From Clostridia bacterium (GTDB lineage Bacteria > Bacillota > Clostridia > Oscillospirales > Acutalibacteraceae), in contig JAFWYP010000037.1 in NCBI GenBank assembly GCA_017517665.1, forward strand, positions 1-41,568: DNA of 41,568 nt, given 5' to 3'. The position numbers were made by a program, and so were the translations under genes. How positions within the stretch are numbered: position 1 is the first letter of the stretch; each line of letters opens with the position of its first letter. A model generated the notes under the pieces. That model worked only from the letters and a program-made list of their open reading frames with translations. It had not been told where the DNA came from and did not search any database. Positions 9,371 to 17,264 of the stretch are shown here, piece after piece.

Positions 9371-10612
9371 ATGATTATGGGAAAGAAAAAACATGTTCAC
9401 ACCATAGCAACTGCTCATCTTGACACCGTCTGGAATTGGGACTTTGAAAGAACGGTTAAGAATTATATTCCTCAGACTCTTAACTGGAATTTTCATCTTT
9501 TCAAAAAACTTCCCGAATATGTGTTTAACTTTGAGGGCGCATACAGATATGAGCTTATGGAAGAATATTATCCCGAGCAGTTTGAAAAACTCAGGGAATA
9601 CGTTGCAAAAGGTAATTGGTATCCTTGCGGTGCAGGCTGGGAAAACGGCGATGTGAACGTCCCCTCACCCGAAGCTCTTTTCAGGAACTTTCTTCTCGGC
9701 AATGAATATTTCAACGAAAAATTCGGTATAAGAAGCCGTGACGTGTTCCTGCCCGACTGCTTCGGTTTCGGCTATGCCTTACCTTCAATTGCAAGGCACT
9801 CGAATCTTTACGGTTTCACAACCCAGAAGCTCAGCTGGGGAAGCGCTTACGGTCAGCCTTTTGATATCGGCAAATGGTACGGACCCGACGGCAAATATAT
9901 TATTGCAAGCATTAAAATGCACAACTATGTTGCCGTTCTTGATAATCTCCGCAAAAACAAGGCAATCAAGGAAAAACTTGCGGAAAATGAAGCACACGGT
10001 ATGAACTTCACCGAAATCTTCCACGGCATCGGTGACAGAGGCGGCGGACCTCTGCCCGTTTCTATCAGAAACCTGCGCAAAAATATGAAGAAGAACGGCA
10101 AGTCTGATATTGTTGTTCATTCCTCACCGTCTGACAAGGTTTTTAAGCAGATAATGACAGAAATGACCGAAGCAGACCGCGATAAACTGCCTTCATGGAA
10201 CAATGAATTTCTTCTGACCGACCACGGCACTGCGGGTTATACCGCAAGGGCAATCAGCAAGCGCTGGAACAAACGCAGCGAAGAGCTTGCCGATATGGCA
10301 GAAAGAGCCGCTGTAACCGCAGATTGGCTCGGTACCGCAAAATATCCGCAGAAAGAATTGAATAACTCATGGAAAAGAATTATTAACCATCAGTTCCACG
10401 ATGATTTGCCCGGCACATCCGTTCAGAGAGCATATCTTCGCTCGTGGAATGACTATGGTCTTTCGCTCAATCAGCTGGCTCACGAATACGAAAAAAGTGT
10501 TTCGGCTGTTGCTTCAATGCTCGACACCTCGTTCTGCAAAGGAATTCCCGTGGTAGTCAACAATCCTATGGAATTCGGAAGAAAGAGCTGCGTCACAGCA
10601 ACTCTACGGTGA
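9371..10612 (+). CDS. Alpha-mannosidase GH38, N-terminal catalytic part (frame broken near 10600)
   Basis: 413 residues. The start is the ATG at 9371; an in-frame stop directly upstream excludes a longer form, and 9377 is an alternative. GH38 features: ATAHLDTVWNWD with the zinc ligands His16 and Asp18, LPDCFGFG with the likely nucleophile Asp129, and the HHxFHDDLPGTS-like stretch NHQFHDDLPGTS carrying further active-site residues. The enzyme hydrolyses alpha-mannosides, probably in the cytoplasm since no signal peptide is seen. The frame stops after TATLR although homology-like sequence continues in the +1 frame (10713-12578). The two parts add up to about 1069 residues, normal for GH38. It is either a true mutation or a single-base sequence error; there is no homopolymer at the site. 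Confidence 0.85.
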   Translation: MIMGKKKHVHTIATAHLDTVWNWDFERTVKNYIPQTLNWNFHLFKKLPEYVFNFEGAYRYELMEEYYPEQFEKLREYVAKGNWYPCGAGWENGDVNVPSPEALFRNFLLGNEYFNEKFGIRSRDVFLPDCFGFGYALPSIARHSNLYGFTTQKLSWGSAYGQPFDIGKWYGPDGKYIIASIKMHNYVAVLDNLRKNKAIKEKLAENEAHGMNFTEIFHGIGDRGGGPLPVSIRNLRKNMKKNGKSDIVVHSSPSDKVFKQIMTEMTEADRDKLPSWNNEFLLTDHGTAGYTARAISKRWNKRSEELADMAERAAVTADWLGTAKYPQKELNNSWKRIINHQFHDDLPGTSVQRAYLRSWNDYGLSLNQLAHEYEKSVSAVASMLDTSFCKGIPVVVNNPMEFGRKSCVTATLR

Positions 10613-10712
10613 ATTCAATCAGATTTCTGTTCACGATTATGACGGAAATGAAGTTCCGTCACAGATTTCAGCAATCAGCAACGGCAAAACGGCAATTGCT
10701 TTTGTTGCCGAT

Positions 10713-12578
10713 ATGCCGCCGCATTCATACTGCGTTTTTGATGTTAACGTTAACGAAATACCCTCTGCAATCAAAACAGAACTCAAAGTTTCCGAAAAAT
10801 CTCTTGAAAATGAGCGATATACGGTTACTCTCAATGTAAACGGCGATATCGGCTCAATATATGATAAAGAAATCGGCAAAGAGCTGCTCAAAGAGCCTAT
10901 TGTTCTCGGTATTTTTGATAATTATGCGGGCGGCTGGTTTTATCCTGCATGGGAAATCAGATATAAGCAATCAATAAGAAACCATAACAGAATCGCAAAG
11001 CTTGTTAAATCAAGAGTAATCGAAGAAGGGCCTGCAAAATGCACCATTCAGGTTGTTCAGCAATGTGACGATTCCGTTTTCACAAATAACATTTCACTGT
11101 CGGCAGGCTCCGATATGGTTGAAGTGCAGTGTGAATTTGAATGGAACAGTCAGAGAACCCTTTGCAAAAATGTTTTCAGCTTTACTTGCTCAAATGATGA
11201 GGCAACCTTTGATTTGGGCCTCGGAGCAATAAAACGAGAAAATGCAAAGCCCGAAGTTTATGAAGTTCCTGCACAGAAATGGGTTGACTTAACCGATAAA
11301 AGCGAAGAATTCGGCGTTTCCGTTTTAAGCGACTGCAAATACGGCTGGGATAAATTTGCGGACAACACGTTGAGAATGACCGTTATTCTCACTCCTCTCA
11401 ACAACTCAAGACCCGCTTCCGTACAGAGTATGATGGATCTCGGTCTTAACCGTTACGGTTATGCAATCTGCGCTCACAAGGGCGATGACATAACAAGAGT
11501 GCAGGCGGCTGCCCGTGAATTCAGCTCACCGATGGCGGCTTTTGTTACCGATAAGCATACGGGCTCTCTCGGCGCTTGTTACAGCTTTGCGAATATTTCC
11601 GATAACGAGGTTATCATCCGTGCAATCAAGAAAGCTGAAAACACGGATGAACTTGTTGTAAGAGTTAACGAAGGCTGCAACAAAGCTCACAAAAATGTAA
11701 GATTAACGCTTGGCAACGGCATTGTTTCTGCCCGTGAAATTTACGCTTCCGAAGAACATATCGGTGACGCGACAGTAAAAGACGGCTCGCTTTTATTTGA
11801 TATTAATCCTTATGAGGTAAAAAGCTATGCTTTAACTCTCGCACCTTTTGACAAAAAAGCAAAACTCGTTCCTTGCTTATCTGTTGAACTTCCGCTTAAT
11901 GCCAGAGCTTTTTCTTCAAATCAGTCGCGTTCGGGCAACGGTATTTACAACAAGAATTACACAATTCCCGAAGAACTTGTTCCCGATGTTATCACAAGCG
12001 GCGGCGTTGATTTTGCCATAACCAAAGGCAAATATGATTCTCTGCTTGCCGACGGACAGACACTCACTCTTGACGGTGGATACAACAAGCTTGTTATTCT
12101 TTGCTCAAGTCTTGACGGTGACAGAGAATACACATTCGACGTTGACGGTAAACCCGTTAAAATCAAGGTCAGCGACATTGAGGAAAGACCCTTCGCCTGG
12201 GATTTGTACGGCATGAAGCGTACGGCAAAAATCAAGACCGACGTTCTGGGCTGGGAATGCACTCACACCCATTCTGCAAAAGGCGATGATTATGCACATC
12301 AGCTCTTCTTCTTTAAATATGAAATAGAAACCAACGGTGCAAAATCAATCACGCTGCCTTGCAACAAGAATCTGTTTATCCTTGCCGCAACACAAATCAA
12401 AACCGATTTCGAATGCAAATGCGTTACATCTCTTTACGATACGGTTGAGCCGAGAGAATTCAGCTTCAGGCTTAAAACTCTGAAATCAAAGCTTAACTAT
12501 ATTTACAGAAAAGCTATCGCTTATGTTTGGAGAATCGATGATATCGGCAGAATTATTTATCTTCATTACAGACCGTAA
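10713..12578 (+). CDS. Alpha-mannosidase GH38, C-terminal part, with an AbrB-like tail
   Basis: Continuation of the GH38 gene in the next frame; coherent protein begins already near 10600 (LYGEFNQISVHDYDGNEVPSQ split by position), and the ATG at 10713 is simply the first Met. The content is the beta-rich GH38 C-terminal domain (DIGSIYDKEIGKELL, RNHNRIAKL, GLNRYGYAICAHKGD, ALTLAPFDKKAKLVP). The last 22 residues (KAIAYVWRIDDIGRIIYLHY) look unlike a GH38 end and resemble the start of the AbrB-like proteins at 16304 and 27685 (KATGIVRRIDDLGRVVIP). That suggests the original 3' end was replaced or extended by a diverged copy of that module. Whether a working enzyme is made depends on the frameshift being real. 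Confidence 0.8.
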   Translation: MPPHSYCVFDVNVNEIPSAIKTELKVSEKSLENERYTVTLNVNGDIGSIYDKEIGKELLKEPIVLGIFDNYAGGWFYPAWEIRYKQSIRNHNRIAKLVKSRVIEEGPAKCTIQVVQQCDDSVFTNNISLSAGSDMVEVQCEFEWNSQRTLCKNVFSFTCSNDEATFDLGLGAIKRENAKPEVYEVPAQKWVDLTDKSEEFGVSVLSDCKYGWDKFADNTLRMTVILTPLNNSRPASVQSMMDLGLNRYGYAICAHKGDDITRVQAAAREFSSPMAAFVTDKHTGSLGACYSFANISDNEVIIRAIKKAENTDELVVRVNEGCNKAHKNVRLTLGNGIVSAREIYASEEHIGDATVKDGSLLFDINPYEVKSYALTLAPFDKKAKLVPCLSVELPLNARAFSSNQSRSGNGIYNKNYTIPEELVPDVITSGGVDFAITKGKYDSLLADGQTLTLDGGYNKLVILCSSLDGDREYTFDVDGKPVKIKVSDIEERPFAWDLYGMKRTAKIKTDVLGWECTHTHSAKGDDYAHQLFFFKYEIETNGAKSITLPCNKNLFILAATQIKTDFECKCVTSLYDTVEPREFSFRLKTLKSKLNYIYRKAIAYVWRIDDIGRIIYLHYRP

Positions 12579-12795
12579 GAATAGCTGTACGGAAAAATGA
12601 AACCCGTTCACAAATCAAGTGGAATATTGTTGAAATCAGATGCGGTTTAAGGATTACCTGAAATCCGGGCACAGAAAATCATTTGATAATGAGCAATAGT
12701 AAAAAACCGACGTCAACTTTCTTTATGTACTCCAAGCCTGAGTCCGCATTATAAATTTCAAATATGTTTTCCATAAAAATTATTTAAAAACAGAG

Positions 12796-12835
12796 CCGTC
12801 CGACACATTAACGTATCGGACGGTGAATTTTTATT
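12796..12835 (+). terminator. Terminator downstream of the mannosidase
   Basis: CCGTCCGA (12796-12803) pairs exactly with TCGGACGG (12816-12823), followed by TGAATTTTTATTTA. Confidence 0.7.
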
Positions 12836-12917
12836 TATGCCGAAAAAGTGCAATATATTTTCGAAGGTGTAAATAATAATATAAAAATCTGCAAAAGAAA
12901 TCGGTTATGCGATATGT

Positions 12918-13020
12918 TCAACTGCCGTCAGGCTTTAAATCCCACCGTTTTTCAAGCTCAAGCATTGCTGCGCAACAGGAATCAAACTGTGTCAATGTTG
13001 TCTGTAACGGGTCAATTTTT
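12918..13020 (-). repeat. Remnant of the tail of the AbrB-like repeat module
   Basis: On the minus strand this encodes IDPLQTTLTQ followed by AMLELEKRW, matching the second half of the AbrB-like proteins at 16304 and 27685 (GDPLQTTLTQ, AMLNLEKRLE). A block of 28 bases (12986-13013, from ACTGTG to CGGGTC on the plus strand) is identical in all three copies. The DNA-binding N-terminal half is missing; unrelated AT-rich sequence and a terminator lie upstream. Confidence 0.7.
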
Positions 13021-13112
13021 TGGATCGATATGGTTAATTTATTAGTATATGTTTTCAAACACAAAATATTCACGAAACTACTTAACCTTTTAAATCCAGT
13101 TTCTGTTTTAAC

Positions 13113-13143
13113 AAAAAAGAAACCGTCTTTCGACGATTTCTTT
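13113..13143 (-). terminator. Terminator of the short-chain dehydrogenase
   Basis: A 12-bp stem (AAAGAAACCGTC on the plus strand with one G-T pair) around a GAAA tetraloop as read on the minus strand, followed by a T-run on that strand. Confidence 0.75.
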
Positions 13144-13239
13144 AGATTGATATTAAGTCTGTTTAAGATTTGCCGGCGTATATTATATGATAAACGATAT
13201 AAAAAACACTGGCGCGACACTTTAAAGTTAAACTCATTT

Positions 13240-14025
13240 TTAATCAACTTTTTTTCCGATTTTGGCGACAAATCTTTTGAACTTGCCTCTTTCAAGTGCA
13301 AGGTAAACACTTTTTATTGGTGGACAAATTGTGAAAAGCACGCCCGAAAGAGTGAAAAGGAAGCTGGGATTGACGCTCTTTTTACCCTTTTCGATACCCT
13401 TGACCATCTTCTTTGCAACCGTTTTCGGGCTCTGCACAGGGAACGGTCTTTCAAACTCAACCTCATTTGCGGTTGCGAAGAAGTTTGTGTCTGTTGCGAT
13501 GGGATAAAGGCAGGTGAGTTTCACATTCTTCGGCATTTCAAAACGGATTCCCTGCTGGAAACCCTCCATTGCAAATTTTGATGCGGAATATGTAGTAAAT
13601 CCGGGCATTGCCATTTTGCCGATTGCCGAAACGGTTATGCAGAAATGTCCCTTTCTGCCGTTGAGATGACGCACGAATTTCTGATATGAATATATGGGAG
13701 AATAAACATTGGTTTCAAACATTCTTGCCGTTCTGTCCCAATCGGTGTAATCCATCAGTTCATAGTAGGGATAACCTGCGTTGGCATAAAAAATATCAAT
13801 CTTGCCGAAAAGCTTCTTCGCCTTGTTGAATATCAGGTCAACATTTTCCTGCGATGAAACGTCACAGACAAACGGAGTAACGTTATCGGAAAATTTATCC
13901 ATATTGTTGCAGTTAATATCAACGGCAAGTATTTTATTGGATTCTTCAGCCGCAAGGATTTTGAGAACTTCAAGACCTATACCGCTGTCTGCACCCGTAA
14001 GAACGATTTTTTTATTTTTAATCAT
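13240..14025 (-). CDS. Short-chain dehydrogenase/reductase (classical SDR)
   Basis: 261 residues; the ATG has AAGGAGAG 6 bases before it. Rossmann motif TGADSGIG at residues 10-17, Asp36 (VDIN) after strand 2 suggesting NAD(H) preference, NAG at 82-84, Asn106, catalytic Ser133, Tyr146 and Lys150 (YSASK). All catalytic tetrad residues are present. The C-terminal hydrophobic stretch (FLFTLSGVLFTICPPIKSVYLAL) is unusual and could give membrane or lipid association. It is divergent from an enoate-reductase-like gene, so the pair may act on the same hydrophobic or hydroxylated substrate, for example an alcohol/ketone step next to a double-bond reduction. The substrate is unknown. Confidence 0.88.
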   Translation of the reverse strand: MIKNKKIVLTGADSGIGLEVLKILAAEESNKILAVDINCNNMDKFSDNVTPFVCDVSSQENVDLIFNKAKKLFGKIDIFYANAGYPYYELMDYTDWDRTARMFETNVYSPIYSYQKFVRHLNGRKGHFCITVSAIGKMAMPGFTTYSASKFAMEGFQQGIRFEMPKNVKLTCLYPIATDTNFFATANEVEFERPFPVQSPKTVAKKMVKGIEKGKKSVNPSFLFTLSGVLFTICPPIKSVYLALERGKFKRFVAKIGKKVD

Positions 14026-14054
14026 AATATCTCTCCTTGTCAGAGTATATATCT

Positions 14055-14083
14055 ATGATATTCTATATTCATCTCTGTGTCAA
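14055..14083 (-). promoter_or_regulatory. Promoter of the short-chain dehydrogenase
   Basis: On the minus strand: TTGACA (14083-14078), 17 bases, TATCAT (14060-14055), 30 bases before the start codon. Confidence 0.65.
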
Positions 14084-14091
14084 TAAAACGG

Positions 14092-14120
14092 TTGCGTTTT
14101 CTGAACAAAAATGATAGAAT
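14092..14120 (+). promoter_or_regulatory. Promoter of the enoate-reductase-like gene
   Basis: TTGCGT (14092-14097), 17 bases, TAGAAT (14115-14120). The two divergent promoters are back to back with only about 8 bases between their -35 boxes, so a shared regulator site is likely. Confidence 0.65.
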
Positions 14121-14143
14121 TTGGTCGAAAGGAATGATATGCT

Positions 14144-16210
14144 ATGAAATATCCGACTCTTTTTTCTCCCATAAAAATCGGAAGCATTGAAATAAAAAAC
14201 AGAATATGTATGGCACCCATGCTTATGGACTTCGGTCAGTTTGACGGACGCACAACAGAGCAACTTATGGATTACTATGAAGAAAGAGCCAAAGGCGGTA
14301 CGGGTCTTATCATAACCGAAATCACAAGAGTCAACGATGTCACCGGCGGTGCGGCTTTTGCACAGCTCGGTATGAGTCACGATTATCAGATTGAGGGTAT
14401 GACGGAGTTTGCAAAACGCATCCATTCCCACGGCTCAAAGCTTTTTGTTCAGCTTCATCATCCCGGCAGACAGAATATGGGTCTGCTTATCGGAACTCTT
14501 CCGCTGAGTATTGCGTGCGATAAAGCGATGCCGTTTTTCAAAGATATGCTCTATAAGGTTGTGCCGGCAGGTAAACTCCTTATGAAGCATCACATCGTTC
14601 CGAGAGTTGTTGCACCCTCAAAGTGCGAAAACAGTTATTTCTCCGACGGCAACAACAGAGCACTCACCAAAAAAGAAATCAAGAACCTTATAAATGACTT
14701 TATCGATGCTGCAGTCAGAGTCAAAAAATCGGGTTGTGACGGCGTACAGCTTCATGCATCCCACGGATACCTGCTTCAGCAGTTTTTATCGCCCAACACC
14801 AACAAACGTACCGATGAATACGGCGGCAGTCTCGAAAACCGAATGAGATTTATTCTTGAAATCATTGCAGGTATCAGAGAAAAATGCGGCGCTGATTTCC
14901 CGATTATTGTCCGTCTCACAGTTGACGAATGCTACTCGATGATTGGCAAAAAAGATAAGGGATACGACCTCAACGAAGGCGTTGAAATAGCAAAAAGGCT
15001 TGAAAAAGCAGGTGTTGACGCTATTGACGTTTCCTCTGCGTCTTATGACACCTTTAATTATTGGCTTGAGCCGACATCGTTCGAATGCGGCTGGAGAAAA
15101 TATATGGCTCAGGCGGTAAAGAATGCCGTCAGCATTCCGGTTATTGCGGCAAATCTTATCAGAAGTCCCGAGCAGGCTGAAAGCCAACTCAATGAGGGTG
15201 TTCAGGATATTATTTCGCTGGGCAGACCACATATTGCCGACCCCTATTGGGCAAAGAAAGCGGAAAGCGGACACGCAGAGGATATCAAGCGTTGTATCTG
15301 CTGCCTTTACTGCATCGAGAGTATGCAGAATAATGCCTACATAGGCGACCACGGCTATTGCGCAGTCAATCCCTTTGTGGGAAGCGAAAAATATGAGCTG
15401 AAAAATGACGGAAACGGCAGGAAGATTCTTGTTGTCGGTTCTGGTCCCGCAGGACTCACCGCCGCAGAGCTTCTTGCAAAAAGAGGTTTTGCCGTTACTG
15501 TTGCAGAAAAGAGCGATAAGTTCGGCGGTCAGGTTGATCTCGCAGTAAAACCGCCTCATAAAGATAAGCTTTTGTGGTGTATAGAAGATTTGCATACAAG
15601 CTGTCAGAAACTCGGCGTTGAATTTCTGATGAATACGGAAGTTACCAAAGTATTTGTTGAAAACGCAAAGCCTTTCGCCGTTATCTGTGCAACGGGTGCA
15701 TATGCTTCAAGACCGAAATTTATTGACGGCTATGACCGTGAAAATGTTTATACAACAACCGATATTCTCGATGGAAGCGTTGTGCTTGAAAACAAAAAAG
15801 TTGCCGTTATCGGCAGTGGTATGACGGGACTTGAAACCGCAGAATTGCTCACCGAAACCGGCAACAAAGTGACCATTGTTGAAATGGCTGACGAAATCGC
15901 GCCCGGCATATGGCATCAGCACATAAACGATATAATGCCCCGACTTAAAAATAAGAAAACCGAATTTCTCACCTCAAAAAAACTCACCGCAATCAAGGGA
16001 AAATCAATTGTTATTGAGGATAAAAAGGGAAATAAATCGGAAGTTGCAACAGACTATGTCGTTCTTTCTCTCGGTGCAAAGAGTGAGAATGCTCTTTATA
16101 ACGAGCTTAATAATGCAGGAATAAATACATACCTCATCGGTGACGCCGAAAAAGTCGGCAGAATCGCCGATGCAACGAGAAGCGCATTTGAATGCGTGAA
16201 GAAGATTTAA
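14144..16210 (+). CDS. Old-Yellow-Enzyme-type NADH:flavin oxidoreductase with Fe-S and FAD/NAD domains
   Basis: 688 residues, the size of 2,4-dienoyl-CoA reductase, enoate reductase and the BaiCD/BaiH bile-acid enzymes. Residues 1-370 form the FMN TIM barrel (FSPIKIGSIEIKNRI, QLHHPGRQ, GVQLHASHGYLLQQFLSP, RTDEYGGSLENR). Cysteines 384, 386, 387, 390 and 406 (CICCLYC...YCAVNPFVG) are the 4Fe-4S region; the spacing differs from the usual CxxCxxxC, so ligand assignment is unclear. A dinucleotide fold at 427 (VVGSGPAGLTAAELL) and a second at 553 (VIGSGMTGLETAELL) bind FAD and NAD(P)H. It probably reduces a C=C bond of an unsaturated acid, CoA ester or sterol-like substrate in the cytoplasm. Confidence 0.9.
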   Translation: MKYPTLFSPIKIGSIEIKNRICMAPMLMDFGQFDGRTTEQLMDYYEERAKGGTGLIITEITRVNDVTGGAAFAQLGMSHDYQIEGMTEFAKRIHSHGSKLFVQLHHPGRQNMGLLIGTLPLSIACDKAMPFFKDMLYKVVPAGKLLMKHHIVPRVVAPSKCENSYFSDGNNRALTKKEIKNLINDFIDAAVRVKKSGCDGVQLHASHGYLLQQFLSPNTNKRTDEYGGSLENRMRFILEIIAGIREKCGADFPIIVRLTVDECYSMIGKKDKGYDLNEGVEIAKRLEKAGVDAIDVSSASYDTFNYWLEPTSFECGWRKYMAQAVKNAVSIPVIAANLIRSPEQAESQLNEGVQDIISLGRPHIADPYWAKKAESGHAEDIKRCICCLYCIESMQNNAYIGDHGYCAVNPFVGSEKYELKNDGNGRKILVVGSGPAGLTAAELLAKRGFAVTVAEKSDKFGGQVDLAVKPPHKDKLLWCIEDLHTSCQKLGVEFLMNTEVTKVFVENAKPFAVICATGAYASRPKFIDGYDRENVYTTTDILDGSVVLENKKVAVIGSGMTGLETAELLTETGNKVTIVEMADEIAPGIWHQHINDIMPRLKNKKTEFLTSKKLTAIKGKSIVIEDKKGNKSEVATDYVVLSLGAKSENALYNELNNAGINTYLIGDAEKVGRIADATRSAFECVKKI

Positions 16211-16225
16211 TTACATATACAAGAA

Positions 16226-16258
16226 AAAGACTGCACGGGGTCATCCCATGCAGTCTTT
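16226..16258 (+). terminator. Terminator of the enoate-reductase-like gene
   Basis: AAAGACTGCA (16226-16235) pairs perfectly with TGCAGTCTTT (16249-16258), followed by ATTGTTT. Confidence 0.8.
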
Positions 16259-16267
16259 ATTGTTTCT

Positions 16268-16492
16268 GTATCAAACGCCTGAAACCGTTGATATGTAATG
16301 GGTTTACTCCAACCGTTTCTCTAAATTCAACATAGCGGAAATGTAGTTTTCTGACTGTGTCAATGTTGTCTGTAACGGGTCGCCTTCACGGATACGCATG
16401 GTGCGGCGGATTTCTTTAGGGATGACGACCCTTCCGAGGTCATCAATTCTTCTGACAATACCTGTGGCTTTCATTTTATATCTTTCTCCTTT
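16268..16492 (-). repeat. AbrB-like module, left copy (direct repeat with 27648-27872)
   Basis: The whole gene at 16304-16474, its ribosome site and about 35 bases after the stop (containing CGCCTGAAACCGTTGATATG as read on the plus strand) recur almost unchanged and in the same orientation near 27.65-27.87 kb. The two copies bracket the helicase/LRR island. Confidence 0.8.
16304..16474 (-). CDS. Small AbrB/SpoVT-type DNA-binding protein (left copy)
   Basis: 56 residues from the ATG at 16474, preceded by AGGAG in AAAAAGGAGAAAGATAT; a longer start at 16501 adds only MFEKGERYK. Residues 1-33 are a swapped-hairpin AbrB domain (ATGIVRRIDDLGRVVIPKEI, RREGDPL-type end). The tail is not the usual SpoVT/AbrB C-terminus but a short helical segment, DPLQTTLTQSENYISAMLNLEKRLE. 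Known family: dimeric or tetrameric transcription factors. 54 of 56 residues equal those of the copy at 27685. Because both gene and flanks are repeated, this looks like a multi-copy module rather than a dedicated regulator of its neighbours. Confidence 0.8.
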   Translation of the reverse strand: MKATGIVRRIDDLGRVVIPKEIRRTMRIREGDPLQTTLTQSENYISAMLNLEKRLE

Positions 16493-16672
16493 TTCAAACA
16501 AATTTTGATGTTATTATTTGTGAAGCAAGGAGATTTATACTTTACCAGTGTGTCAAATCATTTTTTAATATTTTTATTGCTCAAACATTCCAAAACTTTA
16601 TTTCTTAAACACCCCGTAATATGGTTTTACGAAAATAAAAGTCTGTGTGATCTTTATTAATACCCAAATGGT

Positions 16673-16870
16673 TTATTTTATGGTTTTGCCGTGAACCAAA
16701 GTTATTCCATCTTCAAAATCCCGATCTTCATCTATTGATTGAACACCAAGCACAGAGGTAACCTCCTCGTCTTTATCATCTATATGGATAAGCCCGCTCA
16801 CCGCAAACGCCTCGTGTAATATTATATCACGAGTTGTGTTCAAGTTCTCGAAAAGACTATCACGAAATAG
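16673..16870 (-). pseudogene. C-terminal remnant of an unrecognised gene
   Basis: About 66 codons open on the minus strand, ending TAA at 16675-16673, with a composition typical of a real protein (RDIILHEAFAVSGLIHIDD, then SVLGVQSIDEDRDFEDGIT). There is no ATG and no ribosome site; a stop lies directly upstream at 16871-16873. It is probably the 3' end of a gene cut when the neighbouring island formed. I do not recognise the family. Confidence 0.4.
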
Positions 16871-16901
16871 CTATTGTTTTTAAGAAATTTACATACATCC
16901 A

Positions 16902-16931
16902 TTGTTTTTTTGACGAAAGAAGTGCTATAAT
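16902..16931 (+). promoter_or_regulatory. Promoter of the XRE/exonuclease-like/helicase operon
   Basis: TTGTTT (16902-16907), 18 bases, perfect TATAAT (16926-16931), about 57 bases before the XRE start. Confidence 0.6.
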
Positions 16932-16987
16932 ATTATTCAAAACCCTGTTAATTTGCTTTTATGAGACTTTTATGTGAGGTGCAGAAT

Positions 16988-17227
16988 ATGAAAGTGAGCT
17001 ATAAAAAATTATGGATTATGCTTGCAGAACGTGAAATGAGCAAGGCTGAACTTCGCAAACTTGCCGGTATAGCTCCTGCTACATTTACTAAACTCAGAAG
17101 AAATCAAGAAGTAGCACTCTCGGTTCTTCTTAAAATTGCCGATGTTATGCACTGCGATGCTGGTGACATGATGACATTTGTAAAGGATAACAATCCGTCA
17201 GCAAATGAGGTAGTCGAAGCGGAATAA
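16988..17227 (+). CDS. XRE-family HTH_26-type regulator
   Basis: 79 residues from the ATG at 16988, chosen for GAGGTG 6 bases upstream; a longer form from 16961 has none. The protein is one helix-turn-helix domain (SYKKLWIMLAEREMSKAELR, APATFTKLRR, VLLKIADVMHCDAGDMM), the PF13443 pattern. Small proteins of this type often stand first in operons of restriction-modification and other defence genes and repress them. Here it is followed after 37 bases by the Zn-ribbon/DnaQ-like gene, and then the helicase. Its likely job is autoregulation of the island operon. Function is inferred from family and position. Confidence 0.85.
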   Translation: MKVSYKKLWIMLAEREMSKAELRKLAGIAPATFTKLRRNQEVALSVLLKIADVMHCDAGDMMTFVKDNNPSANEVVEAE

Positions 17228-17264
17228 TCCTTACAACTATAATTGCTCGAAGCGGAGACAAAAT

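Larger units (their letters stand above)
12579..13239. other. Gene-poor interval with terminators and an AbrB-module remnant
   Basis: No convincing full gene lies here. It holds the mannosidase terminator (12796-12835), a possible 31-residue minus-strand reading frame (12679-12774, starting MENIFEIYNADSG, unrecognised, probably a fragment), the remnant of the AbrB tail (12918-13020) and the terminator of the short-chain dehydrogenase (13113-13143). A 224-residue plus-strand frame over 12907-13581 is judged antisense to the real gene. Confidence 0.5.
16502..16960. other. Intergenic left edge of the island
   Basis: AT-rich. It contains a minus-strand gene remnant (16673-16870) and the promoter of the XRE operon (16902-16931). 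Nothing else was recognised between 16502 and 16672. Confidence 0.5.

Noticed and set aside
12918-13310. 130-codon minus-strand frame taken as one gene
   Set aside because: It starts inside the dehydrogenase in another frame and runs through its terminator; only the end (12918-13020) has meaning, as a repeat remnant.
12907-13581. 224-codon open frame on the plus strand
   Set aside because: Antisense to the short-chain dehydrogenase and to the AbrB tail remnant; it crosses a minus-strand terminator.
14786-15595. 269-codon open frame on the minus strand
   Set aside because: It is fully antisense to the flavoenzyme gene, whose motifs are complete; the antisense translation shows no domain pattern.
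16304-16474. AbrB-like gene as the sporulation regulator SpoVT
   Set aside because: It has only the AbrB hairpin and a short unusual tail; SpoVT is about 180 residues with a GAF-like domain.
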